From Evansella sp. LMS18 (GTDB lineage Bacteria > Bacillota > Bacilli > Bacillales > Salisediminibacteriaceae), in NCBI RefSeq assembly GCF_024362785.1, contig NZ_CP093301.1, forward strand, positions 4,836,001 through 4,900,000: DNA of 64,000 nucleotides, written 5' to 3'. The position numbers and the translations under genes were made by a program. The notes beneath the pieces were generated by a model that had not been told where the DNA came from, made no database searches, and saw only the letters and a program-made list of their open reading frames with translations. Position 1 is the stretch's first letter. Every line of letters begins with the position of its first letter. Of this stretch, positions 27,844 to 35,747 are shown in pieces.

Positions 27844-27900
27844 ATTGGTTCAACTAACAATCAGCAGGGATAAACAAAAAACACTGATTGAAGGTTCACT
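27844..27900 (-). repeat. Dispersed hairpin repeat, copy B
   Basis: 57-nt element, minus-strand reading from AGTGAACCTTC to AGTTGAACCAAT, with stem CAATCAG / CTGATTG. Same ends and length as copy A (2053-2107) with internal differences. It lies in the divergent gap between the 85-aa gene and sspP. Confidence 0.75.
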
Positions 27901-28003
27901 TTATAGTGTGATTGGTTACGTGCCGTTTAATTCATCCAGAGGAGAAACATTTCACATGAATTCCGGAGAACAGGTGAAAATACAAAGGAAGGGAGGGTAC
28001 GAC

Positions 28004-28141
28004 ATGACTGAAAAAAATACGTACAAAGACCAGCGAAGAAACAGCCCGAAAAACGCCCGGGGCTCTCAGCCTGAGCCATTATCCGGCTCACACAAAGTCA
28101 AGAAGAGAAATCAGGTACCACAAACTGACGGAGAAGGATAA
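28004..28141 (+). CDS. sspP: Small acid-soluble spore protein P-like
   Basis: 45-aa protein MTEKNTYKDQRRNSPKNARG..., with QPEPLSGSHKVKKRN matching the SspP pattern (QPEPLDGSKKVKNRNH). The frame is open far upstream, but this ATG is chosen because of the GGGAGGG site six nt before it and the family N-terminus. Made in the forespore in relatives. The location beside aconitase matches B. subtilis. Ends before the 21-nt repeat array at 28172. Confidence 0.8.
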   Translation: MTEKNTYKDQRRNSPKNARGSQPEPLSGSHKVKKRNQVPQTDGEG

Positions 28142-28171
28142 TATCCTCCTCCGTTGTACTAATACAGTTCT

Positions 28172-28222
28172 TTGTTGCGATTTTTACCTGTCTTGTTGCG
28201 ATATCGGCTTCCCTTGTTGCGA
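28172..28222. repeat. Intergenic array with TTGTTGCGA core at 21-nt spacing
   Basis: Exact copies of TTGTTGCGA begin at 28172, 28193 and 28214, so the period is exactly 21 nt. The 12 nt between cores differ. The array lies between the convergent ends of sspP and selA, where a terminator would be expected. Confidence 0.7.
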
Positions 28223-28266
28223 AATATGGTTTTTGTAATACCGTATTGTAATACCTGCCAGGAATA

Positions 28267-29700
28267 TCAGCCGTTAAGCTTTACTTCCTGAAGACTGCGG
28301 ATAAGCAAAGCAGCCTCGTCCTCAGCAATCGTCCGGAAATCAATAAAAACTTCCCCATCTTTTATTCGGGTAATTACCGGAACTTCGACTTTTCTAAGCA
28401 TACTTTCCAGTTTATTCGCACTTATCCCTGCAACTTTCAATTTAAGCCCGACAGTCGGGAGCTCCTCAACCGGCATCGTCCCTCCCCCAACCTGGGAATA
28501 GTCTTCCGCCATTTCAAACTGCCAATCTGAACGAAGCTCCCCAGCACGCTCAAGGAAAGCTTCCGCCTTTTCCCGAATGGACTCCTTGCTGGCAAGGATA
28601 TCCCTTACGGCAGGTATATCGCTCAGACTTTCCTCATTATACACGTATTCAAACAACGTAGCTTCCAGAGCGGCAAGCGTCATTTTATCCACCCTTAAAA
28701 CTCTTGCGAGAGGGTGTTTTTTCAGCTTATCAATCCATTTCTTTTTACCAGCGATGATTCCTGCCTGGGGACCGCCGAGAAGCTTATCCCCACTGAACGA
28801 AACGATATCCGCTCCGTTTTTGAGCGCTTCTTTCACAACAGGCTCCTCGCCGATCCCTGCATGCATAAACGGATAAAGAGACCCGCTTCCAAGATCTTCA
28901 TACACCAAAAGGGAATCATCTTCCCCTCTTTCCTGGCGGCTCGCAATTTCCGTCAGTTCCTTTGTGGCAACTTCCTTTGTAAACCCTACTGTTTTAAAGT
29001 TGCTCGTATGTACTTTCATAAGCATCCTTGTTTTTTCATTAATCGCATCTTCATAATCATAAGGATGTGTTTTATTTGTTGTTCCTACTTCAACGAGCTG
29101 TGCTTCACTTTCCTCCATGATAGTGGAAACCCTGAATGACCCGCCAATTTCCACAAGCTCCCCCCGTGATACAACCACTTGCCTGCCGGAAGCTAATGCA
29201 CGAAGAATAAAGTACACTGCTGCTGCGTTATTATTTACAGCGATAGCGGCTTCGCTCCCTGCAGCTTTAGCGAGCAGATTCTGGATAATATCATGTCGGG
29301 AACCTCGTTTCCCTTCAGAAATATCATATTCCAGATTACTGTAATGACCTGATGTTTCCACCACCTGCCTCACAGCTCTATCGCTCAGCCTTGCTCTGCC
29401 AAGATTTGTATGGAGCACAGTACCAGTCCCATTAATGACCCTTCTTAACCGGAATTTGGAAAAACCTGCAGCCTTTTTCTCAAGCTTGCCCAAAATAGCT
29501 TCGATAAAAGAATCCCGGCTGTATTCTTTATACTTTCCAGGATCATTCTTAATGTTTTCCCGCTGCTCATCAAGAATCTGCTGGGTCCACTCTTTTAAGA
29601 GCAATCCGGGGATTTCCTTTTTGACGTTTAGTTCTTCGAATTTATCTGTCTGCTGAATTTCATGGACTGCCGGGAGCAGCCTCATTACATTTGCCATCAT
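28267..29700 (-). CDS. selA: L-seryl-tRNA(Sec) selenium transferase
   Basis: 477-aa PLP enzyme that converts Ser-tRNA(Sec) to Sec-tRNA(Sec) using selenophosphate. N-terminal domain recognises tRNA (MRLLPAVHEIQ...); the INGTGTVLHTNLGRARL motif is typical, and the PLP lysine lies in SFSGDKLLGGPQAG near residue 305. Length matches bacterial SelA. Two adjacent ATG codons begin the frame, with GGAGTG upstream. Together with selD, selB and tRNA-Sec within 6 kb, it gives a complete selenocysteine pathway. Confidence 0.96.
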   Translation of the reverse strand: MMANVMRLLPAVHEIQQTDKFEELNVKKEIPGLLLKEWTQQILDEQRENIKNDPGKYKEYSRDSFIEAILGKLEKKAAGFSKFRLRRVINGTGTVLHTNLGRARLSDRAVRQVVETSGHYSNLEYDISEGKRGSRHDIIQNLLAKAAGSEAAIAVNNNAAAVYFILRALASGRQVVVSRGELVEIGGSFRVSTIMEESEAQLVEVGTTNKTHPYDYEDAINEKTRMLMKVHTSNFKTVGFTKEVATKELTEIASRQERGEDDSLLVYEDLGSGSLYPFMHAGIGEEPVVKEALKNGADIVSFSGDKLLGGPQAGIIAGKKKWIDKLKKHPLARVLRVDKMTLAALEATLFEYVYNEESLSDIPAVRDILASKESIREKAEAFLERAGELRSDWQFEMAEDYSQVGGGTMPVEELPTVGLKLKVAGISANKLESMLRKVEVPVITRIKDGEVFIDFRTIAEDEAALLIRSLQEVKLNG

Positions 29701-29773
29701 TTTAATTTCACTCCATCCAAAATTAACCTGCTGAAATGATGCATTTATTTATACCGGATTGTTCATCATATAG

Positions 29774-29974
29774 GTGAAGAGGGAAATTGTTCTCTCTTCA
29801 GGAGAAGGTACAGGAAGAAAGGGTTTTGGCGTTAAATCAGCCTTGAGGGGTGGTTCGCTTGTACAAGTAACAGGCAGTCGCACTGAGATCAAGGATAATT
29901 ACGCTGTAAATGAGGTGTTTACAAAAGACAAACATCGATTTTACCCCATTGTACACCAGTATCTGCTCCAGTAA
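29774..29974 (+). CDS. Doubtful ORF, 66 aa, upstream of selA
   Basis: Open frame from GTG 29774 to TAA 29972-29974, directly after an in-frame TAG and without a ribosome binding site. The peptide (IVLSSGEGTGRKGFGVKSAL...) is not low-complexity and its stop abuts the terminator at 29973-30000. It may be a gene remnant or an untranslated transcript. I cannot assign a function. Confidence 0.2.
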   Translation: MKREIVLSSGEGTGRKGFGVKSALRGGSLVQVTGSRTEIKDNYAVNEVFTKDKHRFYPIVHQYLLQ

Positions 29975-30000
29975 AAAGGTGGTCGTATGACCACCTTTTT
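29973..30000. terminator. Bidirectional intrinsic terminator
   Basis: Perfect 12-bp stem AAAAAGGTGGTC / GACCACCTTTTT with a GTAT loop. It serves the 46-aa gene on the minus strand and anything transcribed from the plus side. Confidence 0.9.
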
Positions 30001-30003
30001 ACG

Positions 30004-30144
30004 TTATTCAGTCCCTGTTCCAAACGCTTCTCTTTCCCGTTTTACTTCCTGGCGTTCCAGAGCATCCTTTATGAGCCCTCCAGCATACACAGCAATACCA
30101 ACCGCAGCGCCAATACTCAATCCTTTAACGATCATACCCTTCAT
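30004..30144 (-). CDS. Small single-span membrane protein, 46 aa
   Basis: MKGMIVKGLSIGAAVGIAVY... has one Gly/Ala/Ile-rich membrane segment (about 6-25) followed by a charged tail (ERQEVKRERE). The start follows AGGGGAGG. It resembles small YtxH-like membrane proteins in layout but is too short to assign. It lies between selA and the SelW-like gene on the same strand, ending at the terminator 29973-30000. Confidence 0.6.
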   Translation of the reverse strand: MKGMIVKGLSIGAAVGIAVYAGGLIKDALERQEVKREREAFGTGTE

Positions 30145-30243
30145 AAGTATTACCTCCCCTTTCTGTTTTCACACATGATAACTCCCTGGCTTTATTATAC
30201 TAAAACGAACGGCTGAAGGAAAAAAAGGATGTGACAATTGTAT

Positions 30244-30281
30244 TAAAAAGGGGCTGCTCTAAAACGATTCAGCAAGCCCCT
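30244..30281 (-). terminator. Intrinsic terminator of SelW-like gene
   Basis: Minus-strand stem AGGGGCTTGCT / AGCAGCCCCT (one bulged base) followed by five T. Confidence 0.85.
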
Positions 30282-30298
30282 CTTTCAGTCATTTATAT

Positions 30299-30541
30299 TT
30301 ATTTTCTCATCTTCTCGATTTTCCTGATAACCTCTTCCGCATCCGGAAATTCACCTGTATCGAGCTTGGAATAGATTTTTTCCCCGTCAAAAGTGACTTC
30401 AAAGGCTCCTCCGCCTGTCGGGACTAATTCCATGCTTTGAATATCCGAACGAAAATGTGTAAATACTTCTTCTGCGAAACTCGCAGCTTTTGGAGCGAAG
30501 TTTCACTGCATGCAGAATTCGACTTTCATTACGTGAGCCAT
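30299..30541 (-). CDS. SelW-like (Rdx family) selenoprotein with in-frame UGA
   Basis: 80-aa thioredoxin-like selenoprotein read through TGA at 30505-30503 (Sec13). The frame runs from ATG 30541 to TAA 30299. The motif is C10-x-x-U13 followed by NFAPKA, where Rdx/SelW proteins have CxxC/U and NWxPRA. The conserved TGGGAFEV and DGEKIYSKL stretches follow. Such proteins are small thiol or selenol oxidoreductases. A hairpin suited as a bacterial SECIS begins 16 nt after the UGA. The gene lies back-to-back with selD (106-nt gap) and has its own terminator. Gene callers would miss it because of the UGA. Confidence 0.9.
30472..30486 (-). promoter_or_regulatory. bSECIS-like hairpin of SelW-like gene
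   Basis: Perfect stem CTGCGA / TCGCAG with loop GTT, starting 16 nt after the UGA codon, within coding sequence. A GU-containing apical loop at this distance is the hallmark of SelB-binding bacterial SECIS hairpins. Confidence 0.75.
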
Positions 30542-30596
30542 ATTTAACTACCCCTTTTATGAATATTTTGTGAATAAATAAATCATAAGATAAAAT

Positions 30597-30626
30597 TTGT
30601 CAGGAATCAAAAAACATGCTTATACT
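30597..30626 (+). promoter_or_regulatory. Possible selD promoter
   Basis: TTGTCA (30597-30602), 18-nt spacer, TATACT (30621-30626). Transcription would start only about 15 nt before the ATG, just at the ribosome binding site, so another start is possible. Confidence 0.4.
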
Positions 30627-30647
30627 ATCAGAAGGAGGTGATGTTCC

Positions 30648-31703
30648 ATGGAACAAAACAATGAAATCAGATTAACTGCATTATCCTCGAAAGCTGGTTG
30701 AGGATGCAAAATTGGTCCTGAAGACCTGGCGCAGGTTCTGCGTCATTTACCTAAATCACAGAATGATGAAAGACTCCTTGTAGGCCATGAAACATCCGAC
30801 GATGCCGGTGTATATAAGCTTACAGAAGATATTGCATTGATTCAGACCGTAGATTATTTTACTCCGATTGTGGACGACCCATACATGTTCGGGCAAATCG
30901 CCGCTGCCAATTCCCTGAGCGATGTATATGCCATGGGCGGTGAACCGCGGACAGTGCTTAACATCGTTGGGTTCCCGATTAATAAGCTCCCGCATGAAAT
31001 GCTTGCGGAAATATTAAAAGGGGCAGCACATAAAGTGCAGGAATCGGGAGCCGTTCTGGCAGGCGGACACTCTATAGATGATAATGAGCCTAAATTCGGG
31101 CTTAGTGTCACAGGAACTGTACACCCTGACCGGATCTTCAAAAATGTTGGCGCCAAGCCTGGCGATAAGCTTGTACTTACAAAGCCAATTGGAGTCGGTA
31201 TTTTGACTACAGGAATTAAGCGAAGCAAAACATCGGAAGCCCAAACGGAAATCGTTACAAAAACGATGGCTGAACTGAACCGGGTGGCATGTGAAGTGTT
31301 AACTGATGGCTTCCATCCACACGCAGTAACAGACATTACAGGATTCGGACTTTTAGGCCATTCCTGTGAAATCGCGAAGGGCAGTGACGTGAGTTTTGAA
31401 ATCACTTACGATGCCGTCCCTATGCTCGAAGGAACGAAAGAGCTTGCTTCAGAGGGTGTTGTCCCAGGGGGAAGCAAAGCGAACCATAAGTGGCTTGCCG
31501 ACGATGTGGAGTACGCTGATACTCTCGATGAGACCGATCAGCTGATTTTATGTGACGCGATTACATCAGGAGGATTACTGATCAGCCTCCCTGAAGAAGA
31601 AGCTGATAAATACGTAGAAGAAGTTAATAAAAAAGCGGACTCTCAGGCTGCCGTCGTAGGAACTGTTACTGAGAAACGGGACAAATCCATTTACGTTTAT
31701 TAA
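30648..31703 (+). CDS. selD: Selenide, water dikinase (selenocysteine-containing)
   Basis: 351-aa enzyme that makes selenophosphate from selenide and ATP. The frame begins at ATG 30648, seven nt after AAGGAGGTG, and passes through TGA 30699-30701, read as Sec18 in the catalytic motif GUGCK (GCGCK in Cys forms). Lys21 is the conserved partner. Later motifs are TSDDAGVY, the Asp-rich PIVDDPYMFGQIAAANSLSD and GGHSIDD. The visible frame after the UGA (from 30837) is only 288 aa and would lack the active site. A hairpin follows 21 nt after the UGA. The enzyme thus needs its own product to be made. Confidence 0.95.
30723..30737 (+). promoter_or_regulatory. bSECIS-like hairpin of selD
   Basis: Stem GACCTG / CAGGTT (one G-U) with loop GCG, beginning 21 nt after the UGA. 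Position matches bacterial SECIS elements; the loop has G but not the GU seen in the other two genes. Confidence 0.6.
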
Positions 31704-31709
31704 TATTGG

Positions 31710-31751
31710 AGGCTGCGCCATCTTCTGTTTCAGAAGTGGTGCAGCCTTTTT
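31710..31751 (+). terminator. Intrinsic terminator of selD
   Basis: Stem AGGCTGCGCCA / TGGTGCAGCCT enclosing a second small stem (TCTG / CAGA), followed by five T. Confidence 0.9.
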
Positions 31752-31821
31752 ATTTTAGGCTGTAATGAAGGTCGATTGAAGAAGAAATATCAGAGGTTTT
31801 ATTAACTCCGGGTCATCCATT

Positions 31822-32012
31822 GACGAAATTTCGGTTTCTTTTCTCGAAATCGGGTATCTAATCCTCGAAATCACAGGTTCTATTCTCGAAATCAGGCATC
31901 CAATTATCGAATGCAGGTTCTTTTCTCGAAACCGGGTATTCAATTCTCGAAATCACAGGTTCTTTTCTCGAAATCAGGTATCCAATTATCGAAGTGAACT
32001 TCGATATCGAAC
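31822..32012. repeat. Intergenic array with TCGAA core at 21-nt spacing
   Basis: TCGAA cores begin at 31844, 31865, 31886, 31907, 31926, 31947, 31968, 31989 and 32007. Most intervals are exactly 21 nt (two are 18-19). A higher-order pattern alternates: units ending in ACAGGTTCT and units ending in CAGGTATCCAA, giving a 42-nt superrepeat. It lies between the converging selD and selB genes. Confidence 0.8.
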
Positions 32013-32030
32013 AGAGATTTTCTAGAGCCT

Positions 32031-32075
32031 AAAAAATACCGAAGGGCGGACGCCCCCATGAAGTGTCCGCCCTTC
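32031..32075 (-). terminator. Intrinsic terminator of selB
   Basis: Stem GAAGGGCGGAC / GTCCGCCCTTC with a 13-nt loop; minus-strand T run six long at 32031-32036. Confidence 0.92.
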
Positions 32076-32079
32076 TCCT

Positions 32080-33987
32080 TTAAAGCTTTTCAGGCTTTTT
32101 AACCCAGATTCGTTCGTTTTCCTGCCTCTTAGTGAAACCCATTTTATCGAGCTGCTCCATGAACGGAACAAGATATTTCCTTGTAGCATCAATAACTGCC
32201 TTCGCATCCTGCAGGGAAAAACGCTCTTCTGTTTTTTCATAAAGCTCTGCAGCCATTCCATAAAACACGTCTGCAGCAACAATATGCTTATCATCGAGCT
32301 CTACCATCCTGCCTGACCTTAACAGGAAATGGCGCAGTTCTTCCTGGAGTACTGGAGGTATGCCCGCCCGTTCAAAAATATAATCAAAACCTTCTACCTT
32401 AAGCCCCTGATTCCTTATTGTTTCCTCTGCCTGTTCCATCCGTTTTTTCCACTGGGGAGGGTAACCTGGAGTGAATTCACCAGCTGCAATATACTGTCCA
32501 TTTTTAATAAGTTTTCCTTCTTTTACAGCGCGGTCGATTACGAGCTCAGCAAGCTCGCTGCCGTAAGAAGCTATGTCCTGTTTAAGCTCCGCTTTATTTT
32601 TACCTTCCCGCAGGGGGTATTCTTCATGGAAAGACCCAAGCTCATCCAGCAGGACCTCCATTATTTCTTTATAAACATTTACAAGAAGATAATGGCCACC
32701 AAGCTTCATAACGGTCTCTTCACTTATTAAATGGTTCAGTAAAGCAGTGATTTCTTCCTCAGCAATCCCTGTTTCAACGACAATTCCCTTTTCAGTCATT
32801 CCTTTGTTCACTTTAAGGAGGTCTGTGAGGCGCTCTTCCGGGGTTCCTTCTTTTTTCCTTTCCAGCATTTCAACCGTTGCCTTGCCGAATTTATACTTCC
32901 CGCCATTAGGATCAATGACAGTCCCCCCACCGATTGTTTCCACTGGTGTGGGCCTTCTTAAAATAAACCGGTCTCCCCGCTTCGTCACAACCGGTTCATC
33001 CAGCCGAAGCTGACAAAGGACATTTTTGTCTTCCGTAAGTTCATTACGATCAAAAAAGACAATTTTTCCGTACACTTCCGCAGTTCCAATATGCAGCTTG
33101 ATATACCCCCGCTGTTTTAATGGAAAATCAAGAGAATCCACTGTATCAAGGGAAATATCAATCGTATCTGTCACGGAATAATACTGCGTGGAAACGAGCA
33201 CATCCCCCCGCTTCACTTCATGCCTTGATATACCGCCTAAATTTATCGCAAGCCTCTGCCCTGCCCGTCCTGATTTTTGAGGATGGTGGTGGACCTGAAG
33301 CTGCCGGGAGCGAACTTTCTTACCCTGAGGTAAAAGCTCCAGCGTCTCCCCTTCCTGAACCTCACCTTCATAAACGGTCCCTCTGACAACCGTCCCCTGG
33401 CCATGAACAGTAAAAACCTGGTCGATAGGCAAACGGAAAGCGCCGGACGCATCCCTTACTGGCACATCATTTAAATAATCTTTAATTTTTCCAAGCACCT
33501 CAGGAATTCCCTTTTTCGACAGGCTGTCGACAAAAAGAAGGTCGGAGCCTTCAAAGAACGTGCCTTCCACCTGGCTGGAAATGTCCTCCTCGATCAACTC
33601 GATCATATCCTCTTCCACCTGGTCCATCTTTGTAACGACAATAAGTCCTTTATGTATCCCGAGCAGACGGAGGATGTCAAGATGCTCCACTGTCTGTGGC
33701 ATTACCCCTTCATCTGCAGCCACCACAAGAAGAACAAGATCGATTCCCGCTACACCAGCAATCATCTGCCTGATAAATTTCTCATGCCCGGGCACATCTA
33801 TGATGGAAACTTCCGAGTCCCCCGCGTCATCGAGCTTTAACGGGGCATAACCGAGCTCAATGGAGATCGCCCGTTCCTTTTCTTCCTTCAGTCTGTCCGT
33901 ATCTATATTTGTTAACGCTTTAGTTAATGTTGTTTTACCATGGTCGATATGGCCTGCCATACCAATTGTATAAAACCGTTTCGGCAT
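32080..33987 (-). CDS. selB: Selenocysteine-specific translation elongation factor
   Basis: 635-aa GTPase that brings Sec-tRNA(Sec) to UGA by binding the SECIS hairpin. Domain I has [14 protein letters not shown] (residues 12-25), DVPGHEKFI near 65 and TKMD. Two beta-barrel domains follow, then domain IV-type winged helices (about 370-635) that bind the mRNA hairpin. Length is normal. The start ATG follows AGGAGGGC. It stands back-to-back with tRNA-Sec (210 nt apart). Confidence 0.96.
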   Translation of the reverse strand: MPKRFYTIGMAGHIDHGKTTLTKALTNIDTDRLKEEKERAISIELGYAPLKLDDAGDSEVSIIDVPGHEKFIRQMIAGVAGIDLVLLVVAADEGVMPQTVEHLDILRLLGIHKGLIVVTKMDQVEEDMIELIEEDISSQVEGTFFEGSDLLFVDSLSKKGIPEVLGKIKDYLNDVPVRDASGAFRLPIDQVFTVHGQGTVVRGTVYEGEVQEGETLELLPQGKKVRSRQLQVHHHPQKSGRAGQRLAINLGGISRHEVKRGDVLVSTQYYSVTDTIDISLDTVDSLDFPLKQRGYIKLHIGTAEVYGKIVFFDRNELTEDKNVLCQLRLDEPVVTKRGDRFILRRPTPVETIGGGTVIDPNGGKYKFGKATVEMLERKKEGTPEERLTDLLKVNKGMTEKGIVVETGIAEEEITALLNHLISEETVMKLGGHYLLVNVYKEIMEVLLDELGSFHEEYPLREGKNKAELKQDIASYGSELAELVIDRAVKEGKLIKNGQYIAAGEFTPGYPPQWKKRMEQAEETIRNQGLKVEGFDYIFERAGIPPVLQEELRHFLLRSGRMVELDDKHIVAADVFYGMAAELYEKTEERFSLQDAKAVIDATRKYLVPFMEQLDKMGFTKRQENERIWVKKPEKL

Positions 33988-34145
33988 TATAAGCCCTCCT
34001 GAACACCCAAGTGAATTTTGCTGAAAACCAATTTCATATTAACATAAATAAGGTACCAGTGATATTCAGGAAGACTGCAGGAGTATGAGGGAAAAAATTG
34101 TTCTCCTGCAAATTATGGCGGAGCTGTGAACAGTAAGCGAAAGGG

Positions 34146-34174
34146 TTGTCTAATCATGGAGAAAAGAGTATAAT
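34146..34174 (+). promoter_or_regulatory. Sigma-A promoter of tRNA-Sec
   Basis: TTGTCT (34146-34151), 17-nt spacer, TATAAT (34169-34174). Predicted start about 34181, 17 nt upstream of the mature tRNA. Confidence 0.75.
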
Positions 34175-34197
34175 AGGTTTTGCTGCTTTAATCATAC

Positions 34198-34294
34198 GGG
34201 GCCGGATGTGTAGCTGGTGCTTGCCGAGGTCTTCAAAACCTTCTGGGAGGCGCGTGACGTCTCCGGTGGGTTCGATTCCCACACGGTCCCGCCA
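34198..34294 (+). tRNA. selC: tRNA-Sec (anticodon UCA)
   Basis: 97-nt tRNA with features of selenocysteine tRNA. Eight-nt acceptor strand 34198-34205 pairs with 34283-34290 (one G-U, and G-A at the innermost position). Anticodon loop CTTCAAA with TCA at 34233-34235. Long variable arm GGAGGCG / CGTCTCC (7 bp, loop CGTGA). T arm GTGGG-TTCGATT-CCCAC. Discriminator G and encoded CCA at 34292-34294. The D stem is poorly resolved by eye. It reads UGA as selenocysteine with SelA, SelB and SelD encoded nearby. Confidence 0.93.
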
Positions 34295-34354
34295 ACCCTT
34301 ATAATTTGCACCTCCCACCTCCCCATTTTTTTCAGTACCAGAATGCACAAATTC

Positions 34355-35548
34355 TTAAACCTCGAAGCTTACATACATTTCTTTCATTGCTCTAAAACCA
34401 ACAAGCTCTCTCCATTTAACCTCTGCCGTTCCTGCGTGGATACATGCTGTGTTTTGACAGAGCGTCTGTATCGCAATTTGAGCTTCTAACCTTGCCAGAG
34501 CGGATCCTAAGCAAAAATGGATACCTGATCCAAATGCAAGGTGAGGATTTGGGTTTCTTGTAATATCAAATACATCTGCGTTCTGGAACTGTTTAGGATC
34601 CCGATTTGCTGCTCCAATAAGAACATAGACTTGATCACCTTTTTTAATCCGTACATTATTGAGTTCAATATCCTCTGATGCTTCTCTGGCAATCATTTGA
34701 GTTGGACTTTCATATCGCAAGCATTCCTCTATTGCAGGTTTAATTAGGGATGGATTCTCTTTTAACTTTTTGTATTCATCACGGTTTGTTAAAAAACAAT
34801 AAAGCGAATTGCCTATTAAGTTGACGGTTGTTTCATGACCAGCAATCACAAGTAACACTATTGTAGCCAGAAGTTCTTCTTCTGATAGTTCTCCGTCTTT
34901 TTGTTGCTTTAATAACTCGCTAATTAAATCGTCCTGAGGAGATTGTTTCCTTTTTTTAATCATATCTTTAAAGAATGACAGCATCTCCAATGTTGTTTTG
35001 TTTCCTTCAACAATAGATCGTCTTGACCGAGTTAAATCGATCGATTGGATTAAAGATAATGCCCATTCGCGGAATAAGTGCTTATCCTTATCTGGTATTC
35101 CGATTATTTTTGCAATGACAAGACTGGCAAATGGAAAAGCAAAATCAGAAATCACATCAATTTTTTTCTTACTTTTTATGCTATTAAACAGATCTATTGC
35201 TATCTTTTCTATAAAAGGGCGATATTTTTCAATACTGGCAGGGGTAAATTGGTGACTAACTAACATTCGTAATCTTGTATGATCAGGTGGATTTTTAAAA
35301 AGCATCATATCGTTTTGTATGTTTTTTAACGTTTCATACTTTTTCGTGGTGTCTGGCAGCGGCATGCGAGTCTGAAAACGATGATCTTTAAGAACAGCTG
35401 AGGCCTCTTCATAACCAGTCACATACCATCCAGGATATTTAAAGAAACTACCTTTGTACATAAAATCAATGGAACGAATCTCCTCATAAAAGGAATACGG
35501 ATTTTCTATTATTTCCCTTGCACATCTTTCAACCCTCTGATTAATCAT
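34355..35548 (-). CDS. bioI: Cytochrome P450 BioI (pimeloyl-forming)
   Basis: 397-aa soluble P450. The I-helix motif VIAGHETTVN lies near residue 240, ExxR as EECLRYES near 280 and the heme-Cys loop FGSGIHFCLGSALARLE near 340. B. subtilis BioI cleaves acyl-ACP to pimeloyl-ACP, feeding biotin synthesis. The assignment rests on the position after bioB, the B. subtilis order WAFDBI. A terminator (35586-35614) separates it from bioB, so its expression may be partly independent. The start follows TAGGAGG. Confidence 0.9.
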   Translation of the reverse strand: MINQRVERCAREIIENPYSFYEEIRSIDFMYKGSFFKYPGWYVTGYEEASAVLKDHRFQTRMPLPDTTKKYETLKNIQNDMMLFKNPPDHTRLRMLVSHQFTPASIEKYRPFIEKIAIDLFNSIKSKKKIDVISDFAFPFASLVIAKIIGIPDKDKHLFREWALSLIQSIDLTRSRRSIVEGNKTTLEMLSFFKDMIKKRKQSPQDDLISELLKQQKDGELSEEELLATIVLLVIAGHETTVNLIGNSLYCFLTNRDEYKKLKENPSLIKPAIEECLRYESPTQMIAREASEDIELNNVRIKKGDQVYVLIGAANRDPKQFQNADVFDITRNPNPHLAFGSGIHFCLGSALARLEAQIAIQTLCQNTACIHAGTAEVKWRELVGFRAMKEMYVSFEV

Positions 35549-35585
35549 TTTTACCTCCTAAACTTCCACTGATATAGAATAAAAG

Positions 35586-35614
35586 AAAAGATGCGCTGAT
35601 TCTACGCATCTTTT
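35586..35614 (-). terminator. Hairpin terminator between bioB and bioI
   Basis: Perfect stem AAAAGATGCG / CGCATCTTTT with a 9-nt loop; T-rich tail on the minus strand. Confidence 0.85.
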
Positions 35615-35747
35615 ACTGGGGAATAGGACGAGGCCAGATAAAAGAAATTTTGTTTCACGAAGCAACTCAAACTCGCCCATTCATGAAGTTTCTGCGTTAT
35701 TAACTCAAAGTATATTTTAGAGTAACGGCTCTTATAAACCTTCCTCC

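Noticed and set aside
31822-32012. CRISPR array
   Set aside because: The repeated core is only 5-9 nt, the period is 21 nt and no cas genes are present; CRISPR repeats are 23-47 nt with spacers of similar length.
34154-34348. 64-aa frame on the minus strand over the tRNA-Sec gene
   Set aside because: It is antisense to a well-formed tRNA and has no ribosome binding site; the peptide is only the complement of the tRNA.
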